Shown in pieces: positions 17,323 to 25,083 of a stretch of 64,000 nucleotides of DNA. Every line of letters begins with the position of its first letter. The stretch's first letter is position 1. The stretch spans positions 806,001 to 870,000 of the forward strand of contig CBDDJJ010000001.1 in the NCBI GenBank assembly GCA_965229625.1, read 5' to 3'. Position numbers and translations under genes: made by a program. The notes beneath the pieces were generated by a model. That model was not told the origin of the DNA, did not search any database, and saw nothing but the letters and a program-made list of their open reading frames with translations. The DNA is from JANQIO01 sp965229625 (GTDB lineage Bacteria; Pseudomonadota; Gammaproteobacteria; Pseudomonadales; Halieaceae).

Positions 17323-18368
17323 CCGCCGGCCCCGGTAATAAACATGGCATCACCGTAACTAAAGAAACGGTATTCCTCCGCGACGGCGGCCTGGTATGCG
17401 GCCAGGACGTGGTCACGGCCCGCAAAGGCGCTGACCAGCATGATCAGGGTGGACTCGGGCAGGTGGAAGTTGGTGATCATGGCATCCACGCTGCGGAATT
17501 CGTAACCCGGGTAAATGAAAATATCGCTCTCGCCGCTGAACGGCGCCAGTTCACGACCCTGGGAAGCCGTTTCCAGCGAACGCACGACGGTGGTGCCCAC
17601 GGCAACGATGCGGCGGCCCTTGCTGCTAGCTGCCCGCGCCTGGTCACACAGCGCCTGGTCAACCTCCAGGTATTCAGAGTGCATCTGGTGCTGGCGAATA
17701 TCGTCCACCCGCACTGGCTGAAAAGTACCGGCACCCACGTGCAGGGTAATGAATCCCACCTCCACGCCTTTGTCACGGCAGGCGTCGATAAAGTCCTCAC
17801 TGAAGTGCAGGCCGGCGGTGGGCGCCGCCACTGCACCCTCGCGCTCACCGTACACGGTCTGGTAGCGCTCGCGATCCAGGGATTCATCCTCGCGGTCGAT
17901 ATAGGGGGGCAGCGGCATGTGCCCGATTCGTTCCAGCAGGTCGACCAGGCGCGCGCCATCAGCTTCCAGCTGGAACAGGTCATCCTCGCGGCCCACTACC
18001 AACAGGCGGCCTTCCACGTTTTTGCTGTCGCGATCCGCCTGTAGCAGCAGTTCGGAACCCGGTTTCGGGGTTTTACTGGCTCGCACGTGGGCCAGGCAGC
18101 GCTGCTCATCCTGCAGTCGCTCCACCAGGATTTCCACCTTGCCGCCGCTGGGCTTACGGCCCCAGAGTCGCGCAGGAATGACCCGGGTATTGTTGAACAC
18201 CAACAGGTCACCGGCATCCAGCTCATCCAGCAGGTCGGTGAACTGCCGGTGCCGTACTTCGCCGCTGCTGCCATCCAGGCACAGCAGGCGGCTGTCGGTC
18301 CGGTTGGCGAGCGGGTAACGCGCAATCAGGTGCTCGGGGAGTTCAAAGTGGAAGTCGGTGCGTTTCAT
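17319..18368 (-). CDS. queA: S-adenosylmethionine:tRNA ribosyltransferase-isomerase
   Basis: Transfers and isomerises the ribosyl group of SAM onto preQ1-tRNA to give epoxyqueuosine. From the ATG at 18366-18368 (MKRTDFHFELPEHLIARYP) it is 349 residues, the usual size. Typical segments are LLVFNNTRVIPARLWG, PTAGLHFSEDF and FITLHVGAGTFQPVR, ending with FFSYGDAMFI. It is the first gene of the queA-tgt-NIF3 run. An upstream extension to 18407 has no family similarity. Confidence 0.96.
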   Translation of the reverse strand: MKRTDFHFELPEHLIARYPLANRTDSRLLCLDGSSGEVRHRQFTDLLDELDAGDLLVFNNTRVIPARLWGRKPSGGKVEILVERLQDEQRCLAHVRASKTPKPGSELLLQADRDSKNVEGRLLVVGREDDLFQLEADGARLVDLLERIGHMPLPPYIDREDESLDRERYQTVYGEREGAVAAPTAGLHFSEDFIDACRDKGVEVGFITLHVGAGTFQPVRVDDIRQHQMHSEYLEVDQALCDQARAASSKGRRIVAVGTTVVRSLETASQGRELAPFSGESDIFIYPGYEFRSVDAMITNFHLPESTLIMLVSAFAGRDHVLAAYQAAVAEEYRFFSYGDAMFITGAGG

Positions 18369-18403
18369 GTCAGGCGATGGTCGGTGTGCGTGCGCCCCAG
18401 AGA

Positions 18404-18430
18404 GCAAAAAGCCGGCGCGGGGCCGGCTTT
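18404..18430 (-). terminator. rho-independent terminator after the acidic repeat gene
   Basis: Nine-base stem AAAGCCGGC (18408-18416) with GCCGGCTTT (18422-18430) followed on the minus strand by T residues. It lies 20 bases past the 137-residue gene and 36 bases before queA begins, so it separates that gene from the queuosine operon. Confidence 0.8.
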
Positions 18431-18449
18431 CCTTGGAGCTGTGATCTTG

Positions 18450-18863
18450 TCAGCTCTTGTTCTCTTCATCTTCAGCCGCAGGCGCTTCATCTTCGGCTGC
18501 AGGCGCTTCATCTTCAGCAGCAGGCGCTTCCTCCTCAGCCGCAGGTGCTTCTTCTGCCGGCGCTTTTTCTGCAGGAGCCGCTTCCTCCGCAGGAGCTTCT
18601 TCTTCCGCCGGGGTCTCCGCGGCGGCCGCTTCCTCAGCGGGAGCCTCTTCCGCAGCAGCTTCTTCGCCCGCCTCTTCGGTCTCTTCGACCTCGGGCTCCG
18701 GCGCCGCCGGTACCGCGACTTTCAGCAAGCCTTCCTCAACGAGAATGCGCACTTTTTCGTCACCATTGATCGGCTTCTTGTCCGCGCCCTTGACGGCGTA
18801 GCGCTCGTCGCCACGCTGGTAGATGGTGTAGGACTCGGTCTTCTTGACTACTTTCATCGCCAC
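18450..18863 (-). CDS. acidic Ala/Glu/Pro-repeat protein with conserved N-terminal domain
   Basis: 137 residues. The first 50 or so (KVVKKTESYTIYQRGDERY, then ADKKPINGDEKVRILVEEGL) resemble a small conserved domain that I recall from Pseudomonas-group hypothetical proteins. The remainder is a very acidic tail of Glu, Ala and Pro ending in seven-residue APAAEDE repeats; the matching 21-base DNA repeats lie at 18465-18548. No signal peptide or membrane segment. Function unknown; a soluble, disordered tail is the safe reading. A GTG at 18861-18863 has GGGAG nine bases upstream; an ATG two codons later may be used instead. Confidence 0.75.
   Translation of the reverse strand: MAMKVVKKTESYTIYQRGDERYAVKGADKKPINGDEKVRILVEEGLLKVAVPAAPEPEVEETEEAGEEAAAEEAPAEEAAAAETPAEEEAPAEEAAPAEKAPAEEAPAAEEEAPAAEDEAPAAEDEAPAAEDEENKS
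18465..18548. repeat. four 21-base tandem repeats coding APAAEDE-type units
   Basis: Units at 18465, 18486, 18507 and 18528, consensus TTCATCTTCAGCCGCAGGCG plus C on the plus strand, with the fourth diverged. They keep the reading frame of the acidic protein, so changes in copy number would alter only tail length. Confidence 0.8.
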
Positions 18864-18985
18864 GGATCTTTTCTCCCTATCGCTCCAGGTACTCAGAGGC
18901 TATGTGTATAAAGTTGTGCATTTGCAACAAGGCGCGAAGTGTACAGGGTACGGGCCAAATAACAAGGCGCGGCAACATCAGGAGA

Positions 18986-19014
18986 TTGATCGCGCGGGGG
19001 CCATGAATTACACT
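18986..19014 (+). promoter_or_regulatory. sigma-70 promoter of tRNA-Leu
   Basis: TTGATC (18986-18991), a 17-base spacer and TACACT (19009-19014), ending 22 bases before the tRNA. The bases after the -10 are GC-rich (CCCGGCCC), as in stable-RNA promoters under stringent control. Confidence 0.6.
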
Positions 19015-19036
19015 CCCGGCCCTGCCATACCCCCCT

Positions 19037-19123
19037 GCCGGAGTGGTGAAACTGGTAGACACGAGGGATTCAAAATCCCTTGCCAGCGATGGCGTGCCGG
19101 TTCGAGTCCGGCCTCCGGTACCA
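19037..19123 (+). tRNA. tRNA-Leu (anticodon CAA)
   Basis: 87 bases with encoded CCA. Acceptor stem GCCGGAG/CTCCGGT closes with a G-U first pair; the D-arm region contains GTGGTGAAACTGGTAGAC; the anticodon stem AGGGA/TCCCT encloses TTCAAAA, giving CAA for UUG codons; a class II variable arm follows (TGCCAGCGATGGCG), then the T-arm GCCGGTTCGAGTCCGGC. The fold is intact. Its 3' part and flank are repeated just downstream. Confidence 0.95.
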
Positions 19124-19272
19124 ATTCCCAGCTACATGAAGATCGAAACGGCGTGCCGGCTGGAAGGCCAGCCCCGTCGAGTCCGGCCTCCGGTAACAAT
19201 TCCCGCTACATGAAGATCGAAACGGCGTGCCGGCTGGAAGGCCAGCCCCGTCGAGTCCGGCCTCCGGTAACA
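19124..19272 (+). repeat. two tandem copies of a tRNA-Leu 3'-end-derived unit
   Basis: Units of 75 bases (19124-19198) and 74 bases (19199-19272), identical except for one missing A. Each starts with the tRNA 3' flank (ATTCCC, GCTACATGAAGATCG) and ends with TCGAGTCCGGCCTCCGGTA, the tRNA T-arm and acceptor end, interrupted by an extra CTGGAAGGCCAGCCCC hairpin in place of the T-stem. They look like serial duplications at the tRNA end. After them, 19273-19549 is AT-richer and I find no gene there; a TTGATA at 19278 followed after 17 bases by TATGGC is only a weak promoter candidate. Confidence 0.85.
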
Positions 19273-19549
19273 TTTAGTTGATATGTACGCCTGACCGTAC
19301 TATGGCTTCGTATCCGATGTCATAGCCGTTATTGAGTATCCGCCCTTACCTCCCATGGAACGCTTTTATCTGCGTACTTCTTCCAGCAGAGTTTCCGTAT
19401 TCGGCCAGGAGCAGCCTTTTTGGCACCTTGCGCGTCCCCGATTGAACCCTGTGCCAACCTACCGCCGGTTTCTTCAATCCATGCGATCTCTAGAAATCTT
19501 CCCGCTCGTCTGTAAAACTGATTGGACGTGGTTCAACTCTGAGATTCCT

Positions 19550-20032
19550 ATGCATAACTCCTACAAACTTGTTCTTCTGGCGTCGGCCATCAGTCTCCTG
19601 TCAGGCTGCAATGTTGGCGGCGAGTGGCAGAATCAGGTCCACCTGCCGGCCGGCGACGCGACCCGGGGAGAAGCACTGTTCACATCAGTCGGCTGTGTAA
19701 GATGCCATGCGGTGGGCGATGATGAATTCGAAGCGGGCGCGGAATCAGGGGCCGTGCGCGTTCGCCTGGGCACCAAGGCAGGGCGCCGTATGTCCTATGG
19801 CCAACTCGTGACCTCGGTTGTGAATCCATCCCATCGACTGGCGCCCCAGTACGTCTCGGAGAACGTTGCGAAAGACGGCGAGTCGCCCATGGCGAACTAT
19901 AACGACGCGCTGACCGTGACCGAACTTACAGATTTGGTCGCTTATCTACAGACGCATTATGAAGATGTTCTACGTCCGGGCTTTCAGTATCCGTCCTACC
20001 AGTACGGTTCCGGCGGAGATGCTCGCGAATAG
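19550..20032 (+). CDS. lipoprotein mono-haem cytochrome c
   Basis: 160 residues from the ATG at 19550 (MHNSYKLVLLASAI). A lipobox LLSGC gives a lipidated C20, so the protein is anchored in a membrane facing the periplasm. One haem site, CVRCH, has ligands C49, C52 and H53; the probable distal methionine is in GESPMANY, followed by a class I cytochrome C-terminal helix (TDLVAYLQTHYEDV). It is an electron carrier with unknown partner; no oxidase or dehydrogenase gene is adjacent. It lies between tRNA-Leu with its duplicated ends and a decayed tRNA-Leu copy, which suggests acquisition. The longer frame to 19355 has no support. Confidence 0.85.
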   Translation: MHNSYKLVLLASAISLLSGCNVGGEWQNQVHLPAGDATRGEALFTSVGCVRCHAVGDDEFEAGAESGAVRVRLGTKAGRRMSYGQLVTSVVNPSHRLAPQYVSENVAKDGESPMANYNDALTVTELTDLVAYLQTHYEDVLRPGFQYPSYQYGSGGDARE

Positions 20033-20163
20033 CGACCTTTTTGGCAGCAAAAAAGGAAGCCAGGGGAAAGGCGTGGTCGACCGCATAGGGTCAAATGGTC
20101 CTCACATGGAGTGAGGTCCAATAGTTCGAGCCTGGGCGCAGGCAGAAATCCAAGGAAAGCTTC

Positions 20164-20284
20164 AACTGTTAGACAGGAGGGATTCAAAATCCCTTGCCAG
20201 CGGTGGCGTGCCGCCTGAATTGCCTACCTCATCAAGTCCGGCCGCCGGTACCCATTACCAGCTACGCAAAGATCGATACTGGCG
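20164..20284 (+). pseudogene. decayed tRNA-Leu(CAA) copy with its 3' flank
   Basis: The stretch from AACTGTTAGACA through GGGATTCAAAATCCC and GCCAGCGGTGGCGTGCCG matches the real tRNA-Leu from D-arm to variable arm. About 20 foreign bases then replace the T-loop before AAGTCCGGCCGCCGGTACC and the flank CAGCTACGCAAAGATCGA. The 5' acceptor strand is missing, so it cannot fold as a tRNA. The gap 20033-20323 otherwise shows nothing recognisable. Confidence 0.8.
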
Positions 20285-20323
20285 CGGCAGCACCCTATTC
20301 GAGCGAAGTTGCCAGGGAGTCCG

Positions 20324-21157
20324 TCAGGTGACGTCGTAGACCACGGGGCAATGATCGTAGAGGCGCAATATGGTCTGCCAGGCGTTGATGGACTGGCAGC
20401 ATTTTTGAGCGTCCAGATTTACACCCTTGGAGATCGCAAAATCGATGACGCCCTTGGGGGTCGGGTTGACGCTTTGGGTATAAATCTTCCGATGTGTATC
20501 CACGCGCCAGTTCAGGTGCGTATCCGAATGCATCTCTTTGACGATACCGACCCGATTACCCTGGCCATCCGGTATCGAAGACTTCATGGGGCTGGACCTG
20601 CTCCACTGGGTAAACTCCAGGGGCGCGCCAGAATAGCCATTGGGGTGGGTGACGGAGGTGTCATTATTATTGTTGAATTCGTTGATTGAGCAATTGAAAT
20701 CTCCGCCAATCACCGCTCTCTTATCGTACTTGAGAACGACGGGAGCTACCTCCCAAATCGCCGCCTTGCCGCCAATATCGCTGGCGTTAGCATGAATCCC
20801 ATAGAAAACAACGTCCCTTTTTTTGTCACGTATCCGGAGAATCCCGCGTTTAGGAAGGACGCTCTGGTTTCTGACGGCTGTTTGCCGGAGCAACTCGAAA
20901 TCGGACGCGATCGTCTTATGCGCCAATGCGGCAATACAGTTTGTCGGGGCGGCATTCTTGTTCAGGTTGATCATCAAGCCCACGCAAACGTAGTCGCTAG
21001 ACAGGGTATTCAGCGCCGCTTTACTTGCATAGGTCGCGTTGACTTCTTCAAGAAACACCAGGTCGACGTGATTGTATTTCAACCAGAAATCAATAAAAAG
21101 CACCCTGTCTTTCACAGAGTTCTTACCAGCATTGATGTTCCAGAATGCAACACGCAT
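20324..21157 (-). CDS. endonuclease/exonuclease/phosphatase-family protein
   Basis: 278 residues from the ATG at 21155-21157 (MRVAFWNINAG), with AGGAG ten bases upstream. EEP-fold catalytic motifs are present in order: FWNINA, VFLEEVNA (metal-binding Glu), YGIHANASD, IGGDFNCS (Asp/Asn pair) and the terminal YDHCPVVYDV (catalytic His). It has no signal peptide, so a cytoplasmic nuclease or phosphodiesterase is likely; substrate unknown. Base composition looks more AT-rich than neighbours (many AAT, AAA and ATT codons), suggesting transfer. It is convergent with the cytochrome gene across the tRNA remnant. Confidence 0.8.
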   Translation of the reverse strand: MRVAFWNINAGKNSVKDRVLFIDFWLKYNHVDLVFLEEVNATYASKAALNTLSSDYVCVGLMINLNKNAAPTNCIAALAHKTIASDFELLRQTAVRNQSVLPKRGILRIRDKKRDVVFYGIHANASDIGGKAAIWEVAPVVLKYDKRAVIGGDFNCSINEFNNNNDTSVTHPNGYSGAPLEFTQWSRSSPMKSSIPDGQGNRVGIVKEMHSDTHLNWRVDTHRKIYTQSVNPTPKGVIDFAISKGVNLDAQKCCQSINAWQTILRLYDHCPVVYDVT

Positions 21158-21297
21158 GTGAAGGATGACTCCTACCGAATACGGCCCCTGTAACTGAGAA
21201 TAGTGAAACTGCAATGCTTGGCAAGGTCGCCATTGATCAAGTATTGAGCACTGCCGCACAGTTCGGGCTATCGCCTGGTACGGAGCAAATAGCACCT

Positions 21298-22119
21298 CTA
21301 CTGGTAATCAGCGCGCCTCATCTGGTGCCAGTTGGTGATTTCATCTTTCAGTGAGGTGAGCTCTTCTGCGGAGAGTTGAGTCCTGAGCCACGCGAGGTAT
21401 TCCCTGTTACCCTCAAGGCCCGCTGCAACCGATATATCGCACCAGAAATATGCGCGAGCCAGGTCCTGCGGTACTTCCTTGCCTTCGGCGTAGATCCCGA
21501 CCAGGTTTGCCATGGCCTCCAGTGAATTGCCGGCTGCGGCGGCGGTGTATAGCTCGATGGCGAGGTCGATATTCGGAGCGGTGCCAATGCCATGGTGATA
21601 AGACACGCCGAGATTGAACATGGACTGCACATTCCCCTGGACGGCCGCCATCATCCAGTATTCATGTGCCCTTGCGAAGTTTTCTCCGCCTTCGATGCTG
21701 GCATATATATCGCCCAGCGATGCCTGGGCCCCTGGATCACCCAGTTGCGCGGCCTTGTCATACCAATCCCGTGCTTTGCCGAAGTCCCTCGCGACACCAA
21801 TGCCCAGGTAGTATTTGGTGCCCAGATGCGCCATCGCTGGCGGGTAATCCTGACTCGCGGATTGCAGGCAGTAGTCCATCGAAAGCTCGAGGTCTGCTGC
21901 AACGCTAATGGCTTTCTCATGGATCAGGCACAGGTTGTACTGGGCTGCAGGCTCGCCGCTTTCAGCCAGGCCTTGCCAGATGGCTTTTGCGCGCCGGTAG
22001 TCGCCCGCGCTGGCATAGCTGAAGGCCTCGTCAAGTAGAGCGGAATTTTTTGCACTGTCGCTGGCTGCAAACACAGTGCAAGCAGACAGCAACCAGGTAG
22101 AAAGCACCCTTCTCAACAT
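21298..22119 (-). CDS. secreted Sel1-repeat (TPR-like) protein
   Basis: 273 residues from the ATG at 22117-22119. A signal peptide (MLRRVLSTWLLSACTVFAA) is followed by about five Sel1-like repeats with the typical A-x-x-x-LG-x-x-Y-x-x-G-x-G pattern, for example AHLGTKYYLGIGVARDFGKA and FNLGVSYHHGIGTAPNIDLA. Such periplasmic alpha-solenoids are protein-interaction modules; the partner is unknown. It lies 140 bases upstream of the EEP nuclease on the same strand, and may or may not share its transcript. Confidence 0.82.
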   Translation of the reverse strand: MLRRVLSTWLLSACTVFAASDSAKNSALLDEAFSYASAGDYRRAKAIWQGLAESGEPAAQYNLCLIHEKAISVAADLELSMDYCLQSASQDYPPAMAHLGTKYYLGIGVARDFGKARDWYDKAAQLGDPGAQASLGDIYASIEGGENFARAHEYWMMAAVQGNVQSMFNLGVSYHHGIGTAPNIDLAIELYTAAAAGNSLEAMANLVGIYAEGKEVPQDLARAYFWCDISVAAGLEGNREYLAWLRTQLSAEELTSLKDEITNWHQMRRADYQ

Positions 22120-22237
22120 GATGGCTCGTGAATCGCAGAGTTGCTGCGGCATTATGGGTTTGGGCAGGGCCGGCCGCAGCCATACCCTCCCCAGCAGGTC
22201 CTGCCTCTACTATATCCGGAGCATGAACCGAGGTGTG

Positions 22238-22945
22238 CTATTCCTGGGGTTGGCGTTTCAGGAGGACGGGGGTCGGCACGGCATCGAGGCGGCCCTGCAG
22301 GAACAACAGGGTGCGGCGGAGCTGCTGGCCCCAGGCATTGAACAGCACATCGATGGCGTCGCGATCATCCTCGATCGTGTCGAGCGAAGAGATATCGTCG
22401 GTAGATTTGTTATCCAAAGCGCGGATGACAACGGTCTGGTCCGAGGGATCCAATAGCGCGAAAGTCATCGTGACCGCCCCCTTGCCATGACCACCGCGGG
22501 CCTCCCTCTCTTCTCGGGTGAGATAGGGATGCACGGCAATCACCTGCGCCGCCATGACCGCCTGCGCCTCTTCCGGAGTGGCGACGATGTGATAGGCCTG
22601 GTCGGCCTCCATGGCGCGGGTCATTTCCACCAGGAAAGTCCGCTCCACCACTTCTTTCTCGATATCGTCCGCCTCCCAACGCTCATCCTTGTCCACACCC
22701 GGCGGCTGGATGATCTGCATCCGGGAGAGGTCCAGCGGCGAGATGTAGATACGGCGGATGCCGTCGAACCACTGGCGCTTGGTACTATCGTCCGTGACAT
22801 AGACCTCATCGGCCATGGAATCACGGACCTTGAAGTAGTTGGGGTCTCCCTGTTCCGGTGCCGAGTAATTGACTGAACCCTGGGCCGCGCAGCCCGCCAG
22901 AACTGTCGCCGCGAGCAGTGCTCCGAGTAATCGCCAATGTGCCAT
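22238..22945 (-). CDS. DUF3313 lipoprotein
   Basis: 235 residues from the ATG at 22943-22945, with AAGGAGAT seven bases upstream. The lipobox LAGC places the lipidated Cys at residue 19. The mature part, with YISPLDLSRMQIIQPPGV and VTMTFALLDPSDQTVV, matches DUF3313 lipoproteins of unknown function, which are predicted outer-membrane or periplasmic. It is divergent from the TonB receptor with an 88-base shared gap, so the two may be co-regulated. A long upstream extension antisense to the receptor is not real. Confidence 0.8.
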   Translation of the reverse strand: MAHWRLLGALLAATVLAGCAAQGSVNYSAPEQGDPNYFKVRDSMADEVYVTDDSTKRQWFDGIRRIYISPLDLSRMQIIQPPGVDKDERWEADDIEKEVVERTFLVEMTRAMEADQAYHIVATPEEAQAVMAAQVIAVHPYLTREEREARGGHGKGAVTMTFALLDPSDQTVVIRALDNKSTDDISSLDTIEDDRDAIDVLFNAWGQQLRRTLLFLQGRLDAVPTPVLLKRQPQE

Positions 22946-23033
22946 TCGCCGTATCTCCTTTGCAGACGTGAGCCAAGTGTAGTCGAGCAGATTTCGTTGG
23001 GCCAGCATCCGCTTTCCAGTACACTCCGTGACC

Positions 23034-25067
23034 ATGAATTTCACCAGATTTGTCGCCGCGCTGGCACTAGGGAGCCCGCTGGCTGCGGCGTCAGAGCCCC
23101 CGCTGGAACACGTCATCGTATCCGCCACCCAGCAGGAAACCGGCCAACTTGACCTGCCCCTGAGTGCGTCACTACTGAGCCGCGACGATCTGCTCAGCGT
23201 TCTCCACGTGCACCCCAATGAGGTGTTCCAGCGGGTACCCGGCGCCTGGATTTCCCGGGGCAATGGCCAGGAGAGCCTCACTGCCCTGCGCTCGCCGGTG
23301 CTGACCGGCGCGGGTAGCTGCGGCGCCTTTTTCATGGCCGCTGACGGTATCTCCCTGCGAGCCCCCGGGTTTTGCAACGTCAACCAGCTATTCGATGCCA
23401 ACACCGAACAGGCCGCGCGTATCGAGGTGCTCAAGGGGCCCGGCACCGCGCTCTATGGTTCCGGTGCCATGCACGGCCTGATCAACGTGCTGACGCCCGT
23501 GCCCACCGAGACCCTGACGCATCGCATCGGTGTCGAGGCCGGGCCCCACGACTACCGGCGCGGTCGTTACCTGCTGAGCAACACCGTTGGCCGGCACGGC
23601 TTCACGGTGGCTGCGAACGCTGCCTCCGATGGTGGCTACAAGCGCAGCTCGGGTTTTGACCAGTACAAGGCCAACCTGCGGCATCGCTACGACGGCGACG
23701 GCTTTACCGTGGACAGCATTCTCGCCATCACAGACCTGGACCAGGACACCTCCGGCTTCATCACCGGTTTTGAGGCCTACAAGGATTCCGACCGCAAGAA
23801 AGAGAACCCCAACCCCGAGGCCTACCGGCAGGCGGACTCCCAGCGCTTCCAGAGCACGCTCACTTTCGAGCTCGACGAATTCTCCCGGCTGGTGTTTACA
23901 CCCTACTGGCGCGACAACGACATGGAGTTCCTGCAGCACTTCCTGCCCTGGCAACCGGTGGAAGAGAACGGCCACGAGAGCTTCGGCCTGAATAGCAAGT
24001 ACTACCGGGAGGGAAGCTGGCTCAAGAGCGTCAGCGGTATCGACCTGGAGAGCACAGATGGCTGGCTGCGGGAGACCCAGGATGAGCCGTTCAGTCCCAA
24101 CCAGCCTGCGGGGATTCACTACGACTACCAGGTAGACGCCCTGCTGGCCGCTGCCTGGACGCAGCTGAGCTGGGATGTAGCGAGACAGGTGACGCTGAGC
24201 GCCGGCGCGCGCTTCGAATACACCGAATACGACTACGACAACCGCGCCGGCGATGGTCCGGCCTGCGAGCCCGGCGCCAGCGCCTGCCGCTTCTTTCGAC
24301 CGCCCGACCGGGAAGACGACTTCAACAACTGGTCGTTCAACCTCAGCGCCCTCTGGGATGTGATGCCCGGCCATGCCCTGTTCCTGCGCGGGGCGCGCGG
24401 CTTCCGGGCGCCGCAAACAACTGAACTTTACCGGCTGCAGGGTAACCAGGCGCGGGCTGATCTCGACTCGGAGTCACTGGACAGTATCGAAATCGGCGGC
24501 CGCGGTTCGCACCGCGGCTTCAGCTACGAGGTCGGCGTTTACTACTACGAGAAGGACGATGTGATCTTCCAGGATGCCGACCGTTTCAATATCAGCGGCG
24601 CCAGTACGCTGCACTATGGGCTGGACCTGGGATTGCGCTGGCAGCTCACCGAGACGCTGGACGTCGCGCTCGACGCCAGCCTTGCGCGACATGAATACGA
24701 CAGTGACATCAACCTGCTGGGTACCAGCGGCAACATTGACGGCAACAATATCGATACTGCACCAGAACAGTTTGGCAGCGCCCGGGTAGGCTGGGACTTC
24801 CTGCCGCGCTTCCGGGCCGAGCTGGAGTGGGTACACATGGGCGAGTACTACCTGGAACCGGATAACCAGCATGAGTACGAGGGCCACGACCTCTTCAACC
24901 TGCGGGTGACGGGCGCCTGGCGCCAGTTCGATTTCGGCGTAAGGGCCACCAACCTCACCGACCAGGACTATGCCGAACGCGCCGATTTCGGCTTTGGCAG
25001 CTACCGCTACTTCGTTGGCGAGCCCCGCTCCTACTACTTCGAGGTGGGCTACCGGTTCTCGCCGTAG
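23034..25067 (+). CDS. TonB-dependent outer-membrane receptor
   Basis: 677 residues, small for the family. A signal peptide ends near PLAAAS; the plug begins with the TonB-box-like EHVIVSATQQETG and contains VFQRVPGAWISRGNGQES and EVLKGPGTALYGSGAMHGLINVLTP. The 22-strand barrel ends with the aromatic YYFEVGYRFSP. The plug has a GSCGAFFMAADG ... APGFCNVNQLF cysteine pair, and the barrel an extracellular CEPGASACRF loop, probably two disulfides. Substrate unknown; no siderophore or B12 riboswitch signal is visible in the short upstream gap. GTG at 23028 is an alternative start. Confidence 0.9.
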   Translation: MNFTRFVAALALGSPLAAASEPPLEHVIVSATQQETGQLDLPLSASLLSRDDLLSVLHVHPNEVFQRVPGAWISRGNGQESLTALRSPVLTGAGSCGAFFMAADGISLRAPGFCNVNQLFDANTEQAARIEVLKGPGTALYGSGAMHGLINVLTPVPTETLTHRIGVEAGPHDYRRGRYLLSNTVGRHGFTVAANAASDGGYKRSSGFDQYKANLRHRYDGDGFTVDSILAITDLDQDTSGFITGFEAYKDSDRKKENPNPEAYRQADSQRFQSTLTFELDEFSRLVFTPYWRDNDMEFLQHFLPWQPVEENGHESFGLNSKYYREGSWLKSVSGIDLESTDGWLRETQDEPFSPNQPAGIHYDYQVDALLAAAWTQLSWDVARQVTLSAGARFEYTEYDYDNRAGDGPACEPGASACRFFRPPDREDDFNNWSFNLSALWDVMPGHALFLRGARGFRAPQTTELYRLQGNQARADLDSESLDSIEIGGRGSHRGFSYEVGVYYYEKDDVIFQDADRFNISGASTLHYGLDLGLRWQLTETLDVALDASLARHEYDSDINLLGTSGNIDGNNIDTAPEQFGSARVGWDFLPRFRAELEWVHMGEYYLEPDNQHEYEGHDLFNLRVTGAWRQFDFGVRATNLTDQDYAERADFGFGSYRYFVGEPRSYYFEVGYRFSP

Positions 25068-25083
25068 ACCGACGCCAGGCGCC

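Noticed and set aside
19124..19272. Possible CRISPR array
   Set aside because: Only two directly abutting 75/74-base units derived from a tRNA, with no spacers and no cas genes.
19008..19273. Overlapping frames with repeated peptides (LPEAGLDGAGLPAG) near tRNA-Leu
   Set aside because: They read the tRNA and its tandem 3'-end copies in antisense; no start site or family match.
22946..23033. Cobalamin riboswitch or Fur box before the TonB receptor
   Set aside because: The 88-base gap is too short for a cobalamin riboswitch and no Fur-like palindrome is visible.
22946..23446. Extension of the DUF3313 lipoprotein to 402 residues
   Set aside because: It is antisense to the TonB receptor; the lipoprotein signal and strong ribosome site are at 22945.
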